Origin: JAJTHJ01 sp046316025
GTDB taxonomy: Bacteria; Pseudomonadota; Gammaproteobacteria; Burkholderiales; Burkholderiaceae_F
DNA length: 10,897 nucleotides
Assembly (NCBI GenBank): GCA_046316025.1
Contig: JBKCXU010000021.1
Span: 1-10,897, forward strand
Reading direction: 5' to 3'
Both the position numbers and the translations under genes were made by a program. How positions within the stretch are numbered: position 1 is the stretch's first letter; each line of letters opens with the position of its first letter. Positions 5,882 through 10,897 of the stretch are shown in pieces. Below the pieces are notes generated by a model that was not told where the DNA came from, did no database searches, and saw nothing but the letters and a program-made list of their open reading frames with translations.

Positions 5882-5895
5882 CGGAGGATCGACCG

Positions 5896-6429
5896 ATGTC
5901 CCGTATTGCCAAGAACCCGGTTGCCGTCGCCAAGGGCGTGGACGTGGCGGTCGGCGCCGAAGAGATTTCCGTCAAGGGCCCGCTGGGCACGCTCAAGCAG
6001 CGCCTGTCGCCGCTGGTGACCGTCGAGCTCGCCGACGGCCACGTCAGTTTTGCCGCCAACGACGCCTCGCGCGAAGCCAACGCGATGAGCGGCACACTGC
6101 GCGCGCTGGTGGCCGGCATGGTGCAGGGCGTGACCAAGGGCTACGAGAAGAAGCTGACCCTGGTCGGCGTGGGCTACCGCGCGCAGGCGCAGGGCGACAA
6201 GCTCAATCTGTCGCTCGGCTTCTCGCACCCGGTCGTGCATCAGATGCCGGCCGGTATCAAGTGCGAGACGCCGACGCAGACCGAGATCCTCATCAAGGGT
6301 GCCGACCGCCAGCGCGTCGGCCAGGTGGCGGCCGAAGTGCGCGGCTACAAGAGCCCGGAGCCGTACAAGGGCAAAGGCGTGCGTTACGCCGACGAGCACG
6401 TGGTCATCAAAGAGACCAAGAAGAAGTAA
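5896..6429 (+). CDS. rplF: 50S ribosomal protein L6
   Basis: L6 has 177 residues built from two repeated RNA-binding folds. It lies near the factor-binding site and the sarcin-ricin loop. The N-terminal half begins MSRIAKNPVAVAKGVDVAVG with VKGPLGTLKQ. The second half contains YEKKLTLVGVGYRAQAQGDK and the signature PEPYKGKGVRYADEHVVIKE at 154-173. The ATG follows GGAGGA (5883-5888) by seven bases, one of the strongest Shine-Dalgarno sequences in the window. The gap to rpsH is 14 bp. Confidence 0.98.
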   Translation: MSRIAKNPVAVAKGVDVAVGAEEISVKGPLGTLKQRLSPLVTVELADGHVSFAANDASREANAMSGTLRALVAGMVQGVTKGYEKKLTLVGVGYRAQAQGDKLNLSLGFSHPVVHQMPAGIKCETPTQTEILIKGADRQRVGQVAAEVRGYKSPEPYKGKGVRYADEHVVIKETKKK

Positions 6430-6447
6430 CGCGGCACGGAGATCGAT

Positions 6448-6810
6448 ATGGACGACAAGAAACTCTCCCGCCTGCGCCGCGCCCGCGCCACGCGCGCGCG
6501 CATCGCGCTGGCCAAGACGCACCGGCTGGCGGTTCATCGCAGCAACCTGCACATTTATGCCAGTCTGCTGTCGCCCGACGGCGGCACGGTGCTCGCCAGC
6601 GCCTCCACCGCCGAAGCGGAAGTGCGCAGCCAGTTGAGTGCGGGCAAGGGCGGCAACATCGCCGCGGCCAAGCTGGTCGGCGCGCGCATCGCGGCCAAGG
6701 CCAAGGCGGCCGGAATCGAGCAGGTCGCTTTTGACCGCAGTGGTTTTCTGTATCACGGCCGCGTCAAGGCGCTGGCCGAGGCCGCGCGCGAAGCCGGCCT
6801 GAAGCTTTAA
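6448..6810 (+). CDS. rplR: 50S ribosomal protein L18
   Basis: L18 has 120 residues and, with L5 and L25, brings 5S rRNA into the 50S central protuberance. The basic N-terminus MDDKKLSRLRRARATRARIA is expected for 5S binding. The core shows RLAVHRSNLHIYASLLSPDG (26-45), and the end is VAFDRSGFLYHGRVKALAEA (93-112), very close to the proteobacterial consensus. The gap to rplF is 18 bp, with a GGAG element (6438-6441) upstream. Several other frames are open across this gene because of the base composition, but only this one gives a recognisable protein. Confidence 0.97.
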   Translation: MDDKKLSRLRRARATRARIALAKTHRLAVHRSNLHIYASLLSPDGGTVLASASTAEAEVRSQLSAGKGGNIAAAKLVGARIAAKAKAAGIEQVAFDRSGFLYHGRVKALAEAAREAGLKL

Positions 6811-6823
6811 GAGGACAGCCACG

Positions 6824-7345
6824 ATGGCAAAAGTGCAAGCTAAGCGCATCAACTCCGAGGAACGCGACGACGGTCTGCGCGAGAAGATGATCGCCGTGAA
6901 CCGCGTGACCAAGGTGGTCAAGGGCGGTCGCATCTTGGGCTTTGCCGCGCTGACCGTGGTCGGCGACGGCGACGGCCGCATCGGCATGGGCAAGGGCAAG
7001 GCGCGCGAAGTGCCGGTCGCCGTGCAAAAGGCGATGGAGCGCGCGCGCCGCGGCATGGCGCGCATCCCGCTCAAGAACGGCACGCTGCACCACGCGGTGA
7101 CGGCCAAGCACGGCGCTGCGACCGTGATCCTGGCGCCGGCGGCCGAAGGCACCGGCGTGATCGCCGGCGGCCCGATGCGCGCCGTCTTCGACGTGGTCGG
7201 CGTGCGCAACGTGGTGGCCAAGTCGCACGGCTCGACCAACCCCTACAACATGGTGCGCGCCACGCTCAAGGCGCTGGCCGCGCTGCGCACCCCGGCCGAG
7301 ATCGCCGCCAAGCGCGGCTGCTCGGTCGAAGAACTGACGGCGTAA
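6824..7345 (+). CDS. rpsE: 30S ribosomal protein S5
   Basis: S5 lies at the mRNA entry site with S3 and S4 and affects decoding accuracy and spectinomycin response. The 173-residue product has the N-terminal double-stranded-RNA-binding-like domain (VNRVTKVVKGGRILGFAALT, 25-44, then GDGDGRIGMGKGKAREVP). The loop KVVKGG is where spectinomycin-resistance changes are known; it looks wild type. The C-terminal domain carries GVIAGGPMRAVFDVVGVRNV (111-130) and SHGSTNPYNMVRATLKAL. The stop of rplR is fused to the Shine-Dalgarno sequence (TAAGAGGA, 6808-6815). The gap is 13 bp. Confidence 0.98.
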   Translation: MAKVQAKRINSEERDDGLREKMIAVNRVTKVVKGGRILGFAALTVVGDGDGRIGMGKGKAREVPVAVQKAMERARRGMARIPLKNGTLHHAVTAKHGAATVILAPAAEGTGVIAGGPMRAVFDVVGVRNVVAKSHGSTNPYNMVRATLKALAALRTPAEIAAKRGCSVEELTA

Positions 7346-7355
7346 GGAGCGGACG

Positions 7356-7538
7356 ATGAGCGCCAAGACCGTCACCGTCACTCTTGTAAAGAGCCCGATC
7401 GGCTGCAAATCCGATCATCGCGCCACCGTGCGCGGGCTGGGCCTGCGCAAGCTGAACAGCAGCCGCACGCTGGAAGACACGCCGGCCGTGCGCGGAATGA
7501 TCACCAAGATCGCGTACCTCGTGCGCGTGACCGGCTAG
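7356..7538 (+). CDS. rpmD: 50S ribosomal protein L30
   Basis: L30 is a 60-residue 50S protein with a ferredoxin-like fold that binds 23S rRNA domain II/V. The product reads MSAKTVTVTLVKSPIGCKSD, then HRATVRGLGLRKLNSSRTLE, then DTPAVRGMITKIAYLVRVTG. The pattern TLVKSPIG...TVRGLGLRK...D(T)PAVRGMI is the L30 signature. It sits in its usual place between rpsE and rplO, 10 bp after rpsE. TAAGGAG (7343-7349) combines the rpsE stop and the Shine-Dalgarno sequence. Confidence 0.97.
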   Translation: MSAKTVTVTLVKSPIGCKSDHRATVRGLGLRKLNSSRTLEDTPAVRGMITKIAYLVRVTG

Positions 7539-7547
7539 GACAAGACC

Positions 7548-8195
7548 ATGCGTTTGAACTCGCTCAAGCCCGCCGGCGGCGCCAAAAGCGCGCGGCATCG
7601 CGTCGGCCGCGGCATTGGCTCCGGCTGGGGCAAGACCGCGGGCCGCGGCCACAAGGGCCAGAAGGCGCGCGCCGGCGGCTTTCACAAGGTCGGCTTCGAA
7701 GGCGGCCAGATGCCGCTGCATCGCCGTCTGCCCAAGCGCGGCTTCACCTCGCTCGCGCGCCGGTATGTTGAGACGGTGCGCCTGCACGATCTGCAGCGCC
7801 TGGCGGCCGACGAGGTCGATCTGCTGGTGCTCAAGCAAGCCGGCGTCGTCTCGCAACTGGCGCAGGACGCACGCGTGATCAAGTCGGGCGAACTGGCCCG
7901 CAAGCTCGTCGTGCGCGGCATCGGGGTGACCGCCGGCGCCAAGGCGGCGATCGAAGCGGCCGGCGGCTCGGTCGAAACGGTGGCTGCGAAGGTCGCCACC
8001 GAAGGCAAGAAAGCCGTGCGCGTGAAGAAGTCGCTCGAGAAAGCCCAGCGGCTGGAAGGCGTGCGCACCGCCAAGGCGGAAAAGCCCAAGGCTGCCGCCA
8101 AGGGCAAGGGCGACAAGGAAGCCAAGGGCGCCAAGGGTGCGCCGACGCCGGCCGCGGGTGGCGCCAAGGCCAAGGCGGCCAAGCCGGCCAAGTAA
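7548..8195 (+). CDS. rplO: 50S ribosomal protein L15 with a Lys/Ala-rich C-terminal extension
   Basis: L15 binds 23S rRNA domain II late in 50S assembly. The start MRLNSLKPAGGAKSARHRVG, the glycine-rich arm RGIGSGWGKTAGRGHKGQKA (21-40) and GFEGGQMPLHRRLPKRGF (49-66) are characteristic. The globular core ends around residues 130-143 (AKAAIEAAGGSVE). Residues 144-215 form an extra low-complexity tail rich in Ala, Lys and Gly, with repeated AKG/AKA/AKP units (for example GDKEAKGAKGAPTPAAGGAK). Total length is 215 against 144 in E. coli. Composition and frame run smoothly into the tail, so a frameshift is unlikely. The Shine-Dalgarno sequence AGGA (7537-7540) overlaps the rpmD TAG. Confidence 0.97.
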   Translation: MRLNSLKPAGGAKSARHRVGRGIGSGWGKTAGRGHKGQKARAGGFHKVGFEGGQMPLHRRLPKRGFTSLARRYVETVRLHDLQRLAADEVDLLVLKQAGVVSQLAQDARVIKSGELARKLVVRGIGVTAGAKAAIEAAGGSVETVAAKVATEGKKAVRVKKSLEKAQRLEGVRTAKAEKPKAAAKGKGDKEAKGAKGAPTPAAGGAKAKAAKPAK

Positions 8196-8222
8196 GGCCG
8201 GCGCAGACAGGGGACGACTCAG

Positions 8223-9551
8223 GTGTCAAGCACCGCAGCAACGCTGGGCAAGACCGGGAAGTACGGCGATCTGAAGCGCCGACTCGTCTTCCTGCTGCTT
8301 GCGCTCGTCGTCTACCGGATCGGCACGCACATTCCGGTGCCGGGGATCGACCCCGATCAGATGCGCCAGCTCTTCAACTCGCAAAGCGGCGGCATCCTGG
8401 GCCTGGTCAACATGTTCTCGGGTGGGGCGCTGTCGCGCTTCTCGGTGCTGGCGCTGGGCATCATGCCTTACATCTCGGCCTCGATCATCATGCAGATGAT
8501 GACCTACGTGCTGCCGTCTCTGGAGGCGCTGCGCAAGGAAGGCGAGGCCGGCCGCCGCAAGATCACCCAGTACACGCGCTACGGTACCGTGGCGCTCGCC
8601 CTGGTGCAGGCCTATGCGATAGCCATTGCGTTGCAGTCGCAGCAAGGGCTGGTGCTCAATCCCGGGCCGATGTTCATGTTCGTCACCGTGGTGGCCCTGC
8701 TCACCGGGACGATGTTCATGATGTGGCTGGGCGAGCAGATCACCGAGCGCGGCCTGGGCAACGGCATTTCGATCCTGATCTTTGCCGGCATCGTCGCCGG
8801 ACTGCCGGCCGCCATCGGCGGGCTGTTCAGCCTGGTCAACACCGGTGCGATCCACCCCCTGGCGGCGATCTTCATCCTCGCACTGATCGTGCTGGTGACC
8901 GCGTTCGTCGTGTTCGTCGAGCGCGGCCAGCGCAAGATCCTGGTCAACTACGCCAAGCGGCAGGTCGGCAACAAGATTTACGGCGGGCAAAGCTCGCACC
9001 TGCCGCTGAAGCTCAACATGTCGGGCGTGATCCCGCCGATCTTCGCCTCGTCGATCATCCTGTTTCCGGCCACGCTGGCGAGCTGGTTCACCGCAGGCGA
9101 CGCCACCCGCTGGATCCGCGACCTGGCCGCTGCGCTGTCGCCGGGGCAACCGCTGTACATGCTGCTCTACGCGGCGATGATCGTGTTCTTCTGTTTTTTT
9201 TACACCGCGCTCGTCTTCAACAGCAAGGAGACGGCGGACAATCTGAAGAAGAGCGGTGCCTTCGTCCCCGGCATCCGTCCCGGCGACCAGACCGCCCGCT
9301 ACATCGACAAGATTCTGATGCGCCTGACGCTGGCCGGCGCCGTGTACATCACCTTTGTCTGTCTGGTGCCGGAGTTCCTCCACCTGCGTTGGAACGTACC
9401 GTTCTACTTCGGTGGCACGTCGCTCCTGATCGTGGTGGTGGTGACGATGGACTTCATGGCGCAGGTGCAGGCCTTCATGATGACGCACCAGTACGAGAGC
9501 CTGCTGAAGAAGACGAACTTCAAGGGCTTCGGCCCGGGCATTTCGCGCTAG
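8223..9551 (+). CDS. secY: Preprotein translocase subunit SecY, GTG start
   Basis: SecY is the channel subunit of the inner-membrane SecYEG translocon. The 442-residue product fits ten transmembrane helices, the first at about 20-35 (LVFLLLALVVYRIG). The plug/TM2 region carries GIMPYISASIIMQMMTYVLP (79-98), TM4 has WLGEQITERGLGNGISI (168-184), and the cytosolic loop PGIRPGDQTARYI lies at 349-361. Translation starts at GTG (8223), which puts LGKTGKYGDLKRRL at the normal place; no in-frame ATG is available before residue 47. AGGGGA (8209-8214) lies eight bases upstream. The gap to rplO is 27 bp. A run of eight T residues (9194-9201) falls in a Cys-Phe-Phe-Tyr stretch of a membrane helix; the frame is intact. 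Confidence 0.98.
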   Translation: MSSTAATLGKTGKYGDLKRRLVFLLLALVVYRIGTHIPVPGIDPDQMRQLFNSQSGGILGLVNMFSGGALSRFSVLALGIMPYISASIIMQMMTYVLPSLEALRKEGEAGRRKITQYTRYGTVALALVQAYAIAIALQSQQGLVLNPGPMFMFVTVVALLTGTMFMMWLGEQITERGLGNGISILIFAGIVAGLPAAIGGLFSLVNTGAIHPLAAIFILALIVLVTAFVVFVERGQRKILVNYAKRQVGNKIYGGQSSHLPLKLNMSGVIPPIFASSIILFPATLASWFTAGDATRWIRDLAAALSPGQPLYMLLYAAMIVFFCFFYTALVFNSKETADNLKKSGAFVPGIRPGDQTARYIDKILMRLTLAGAVYITFVCLVPEFLHLRWNVPFYFGGTSLLIVVVVTMDFMAQVQAFMMTHQYESLLKKTNFKGFGPGISR

Positions 9552-9569
9552 GCGCGCGGCGGCGAGGGC

Positions 9570-9788
9570 ATGGCCAAAGACGACGTCATCCAGATGCAGG
9601 GGGAGATTCTCGAGAACCTCCCGAACGCAACGTTTCGCGTGAAGTTGGAAAACGGGCATGTGGTGCTCGGCCACATTTCCGGAAAGATGCGGATGCACTA
9701 CATCCGCATCCTGCCGGGCGACAAGGTGACGGTGGAGCTGACGCCCTACGACCTCTCCCGCGCCCGCATCGTGTTCCGCGCCAAATAG
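9570..9788 (+). CDS. infA: Translation initiation factor IF-1
   Basis: IF-1 is a 72-residue OB-fold (S1-like) protein that binds the 30S A site during initiation. The product MAKDDVIQMQGEILENLPNA is followed by TFRVKLENGHVVLGHISGKM and MRMHYIRILPGDKVTVELTP. This is the full canonical length. Its position between secY and rpmJ is typical of betaproteobacteria and several other phyla, whereas in E. coli infA lies elsewhere. The ribosome-binding site is poor (GAGG at 9564-9567, only 2 bases from the ATG), which may limit its synthesis relative to the ribosomal proteins; that is inference. Confidence 0.97.
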   Translation: MAKDDVIQMQGEILENLPNATFRVKLENGHVVLGHISGKMRMHYIRILPGDKVTVELTPYDLSRARIVFRAK

Positions 9789-9807
9789 GCACGGAAGGAG
9801 AAAAGCA

Positions 9808-9921
9808 ATGAAAGTCAACGCATCGGTCAAGAAGATGTGCCGCAAGTGCAAGGTGATCAAGCGCAAGCGCGTGGTGCGCGTGATCTGTTCCGACCCGCGG
9901 CATAAGCAACGTCAAGGTTAA
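9808..9921 (+). CDS. rpmJ: 50S ribosomal protein L36 (zinc-binding form)
   Basis: L36 is the smallest 50S protein and is easily missed by length cut-offs. The 37 residues begin MKVNASVKKMCRKCKVIKRK and continue RVVRVICSDPRHKQRQG. The zinc ribbon ligands are all present: Cys11, Cys14, Cys27 and His32. It is therefore the C+ type, which in other bacteria can be replaced by a zinc-free paralogue under zinc limitation. The Shine-Dalgarno sequence AAGGAGA (9795-9801) lies six bases before the ATG. The gap to infA is 19 bp. It is followed by the structured leader of rpsM rather than directly by the next gene. Confidence 0.97.
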   Translation: MKVNASVKKMCRKCKVIKRKRVVRVICSDPRHKQRQG

Positions 9922-10060
9922 GAAATGCCGAGCAAGCTGCTGCGCGGCCCAATTCCGCCCCTGCGGTGCTCGCCGTACACGTTCGTACGGGTGCGCTCCT
10001 CGTGCCGGACTTGGGCCGCTCGCGACGCTTCTTCGACATTTCAGGTTTGAAGGAAAAATC
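9922..10060 (+). promoter_or_regulatory. Structured leader between rpmJ and rpsM (nested inverted repeat)
   Basis: This 139-nt gap is far longer than neighbouring spacers (0-27 bp, apart from the spc leader). GCGGCCCAA (9944-9952) is perfectly complementary to TTGGGCCGC (10011-10019). After one mismatch the stem continues with TCCG (9954-9957) against CGGA (10006-10009). Nested inside is a second perfect hairpin, CCGTAC (9973-9978) with GTACGG (9985-9990), around a 6-base loop. No T-run follows, so it does not look like an intrinsic terminator, and no convincing promoter was found. The stem ends 41 nt before the rpsM ATG, leaving the Shine-Dalgarno AAGGA (10050-10054) free. In E. coli, S4 binds a pseudoknot at this place to repress the alpha operon; this structure could be a different solution to the same task, which is inference. 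Confidence 0.6.
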
Positions 10061-10432
10061 ATGGCCCGTATCGCAGGCATCAACATTCCACCCAACCAGC
10101 ACGCCGAGATCGGCCTGACCGCCATCTACGGCATCGGCCGCGCCCGTTCGCGCGCGATCCTCGAGGCGGTCAACATTCCCTTCACCAAAAAGGTGCGCGA
10201 GCTGACCGACACCGAGGTCGAGCGCATCCGCGAGGCGATGGGCCGCGTCACGGTCGAAGGCGACCTGCGCCGCGAAGTGCAGTTGTCGATCAAGCGCCTG
10301 ATCGATCTGGGCGCCTATCGCGGCGTGCGGCACCGCAAGGGCCTGCCGGTGCGCGGCCAGCGCACCCGCACCAACGCGCGTACCCGCAAGGGACCGAAGA
10401 AGGCGCAGGTCGCGCTGAAGAAAGCCGCCTAA
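10061..10432 (+). CDS. rpsM: 30S ribosomal protein S13
   Basis: S13 is a 123-residue head protein that forms bridges B1a/B1b with the 50S subunit and touches P-site tRNA through its basic tail. The start MARIAGINIPPNQHAEIGLT is diagnostic. AIYGIGRARSRAI lies at 21-33, RREVQLSIKRLIDLGAYRGV at 70-89 and LPVRGQRTRTNARTRKG at 95-111, the S13 signature. The final KKAQVALKKAA is the lysine-rich tail. The ATG follows AAGGA (10050-10054) by six bases. This is the first gene of the alpha operon, where feedback by S4 is known in E. coli. Confidence 0.98.
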   Translation: MARIAGINIPPNQHAEIGLTAIYGIGRARSRAILEAVNIPFTKKVRELTDTEVERIREAMGRVTVEGDLRREVQLSIKRLIDLGAYRGVRHRKGLPVRGQRTRTNARTRKGPKKAQVALKKAA

Positions 10433-10456
10433 GGCGCGGCAGGAGAAACATCGCAA

Positions 10457-10870
10457 ATGGCTGCTCGCAATCCGACCGCCCAGCAAGTCGCCGCCCAGCG
10501 CGTGCGCAAGAAGGTCAAGAAGAACGTCGCCGAAGGCGTGGCGCACGTGCACGCGTCGTTCAACAACACGATCATCACCATCACCGACCGCCAGGGCAAC
10601 GTGCTGTCCTGGGCCTCGTCGGGCGGGCAGGGCTTCAAGGGCTCGCGCAAGTCCACGCCGTTTGCGGCGCAGGTGGCGGCCGAGGTCGCCGGCCGCGCCG
10701 CGGTCGAGTGCGGCGTGAAGAACCTCGAAGTGCGCATCAAGGGTCCTGGCCCCGGGCGCGAGTCGTCGGTGCGTGCCTTGAACAACTGCGGTTTCCGGAT
10801 CACGAGCATCCAGGACATCACCCCGGTTCCGCACAACGGCTGCCGTCCTCCGAAGCGCCGTCGCGTATAG
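10457..10870 (+). CDS. rpsK: 30S ribosomal protein S11
   Basis: S11 lies on the 30S platform beside the mRNA exit and the E site. The 137-residue product has a basic N-terminus (MAARNPTAQQVAAQRVRKKV), then VAHVHASFNNTIITITDRQG (28-47). WASSGGQGFKGSRKSTPFAA (52-71) and GPGPGRESSVRALNNCGFRI (97-116) follow. The end VPHNGCRPPKRRRV contains the Asn-Gly pair that is converted to isoaspartate in E. coli S11. AGGAG (10441-10445) lies 11 bases before the ATG, a rather long spacing. The next gene should be rpsD; only 27 bases remain in the window, with CCTCCT at 10888-10893 and no visible start codon. Confidence 0.98.
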   Translation: MAARNPTAQQVAAQRVRKKVKKNVAEGVAHVHASFNNTIITITDRQGNVLSWASSGGQGFKGSRKSTPFAAQVAAEVAGRAAVECGVKNLEVRIKGPGPGRESSVRALNNCGFRITSIQDITPVPHNGCRPPKRRRV

Positions 10871-10897
10871 CGCTGCGCGCGAAAGTACCTCCTACTT

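Noticed and set aside
8226..9866. 546-codon antisense open frame opposite secY and infA
   Set aside because: The translation is His/Arg/Asp-rich without domains; it mirrors the codon bias of secY.
9944..10019. Intrinsic terminator at the end of the spc operon
   Set aside because: The stem is long, but the bases after it (TCGCGACGCT) contain no T-run, and it lies upstream of a co-directional ribosomal gene.
10011..10039. Possible promoter for rpsM (TTGGGC followed by a weak -10-like hexamer)
   Set aside because: The -10 candidates CGACAT and GACATT match the consensus at no more than three positions, and TTGGGC is already explained as the right arm of the inverted repeat.

Overview
The window is a stretch of the conserved S10-spc-alpha ribosomal-protein super-cluster, with every gene on the + strand. 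The DNA is GC-rich with strong G/C preference at third codon positions. The order is rplD-rplW-rplB-rpsS-rplV-rpsC-rplP-rpmC-rpsQ | rplN-rplX-rplE-rpsN-rpsH-rplF-rplR-rpsE-rpmD-rplO-secY-infA-rpmJ | rpsM-rpsK. The placement secY-infA-rpmJ-rpsM with no adk or map, together with the protein sequences, points to a betaproteobacterium, probably Burkholderiales. That assignment is inference from gene order and protein style, not from a database search.

Region 1 (1-3687) is the distal S10 operon. It holds the last 26 residues of L4, then L23, L2, S19, L22, S3, L16, L29 and S17. Gaps are 0-12 bp, and the last pair overlaps by 4 bases (rpmC/rpsQ, ATGA). Region 2 (3688-3898) is a 211-bp non-coding gap with a good sigma70-like promoter, a hairpin at the presumed transcript 5' end and a GC-rich leader. 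It is the natural start of the spc operon. Region 3 (3899-9921) is the spc operon: L14, L24, L5, S14, S8, L6, L18, S5, L30, L15, SecY, IF-1 and L36. Region 4 (9922-10060) is a 139-nt leader dominated by a nested inverted repeat. Region 5 (10061-10897) starts the alpha operon with S13 and S11; rpsD, rpoA and rplQ would be expected just beyond the right edge.

Together these genes supply about half of the small- and large-subunit core proteins, the central channel of the Sec translocon and initiation factor IF-1, so ribosome building, initiation and membrane insertion are made in step. Many stop codons are fused to the next Shine-Dalgarno sequence (TAAGAGG or TAAGGAG), which suggests tight translational coupling.

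No mobile element, CRISPR array, tRNA or unfamiliar gene system is visible. The least ordinary items are the structured rpmJ-rpsM leader, the long Ala/Lys/Pro tails on S3 and L15, the rpsN TTG start and the spc promoter/leader. One short gene is easily missed: rpmJ (37 codons plus stop). rpsQ sits inside a much longer open frame that is otherwise spurious.
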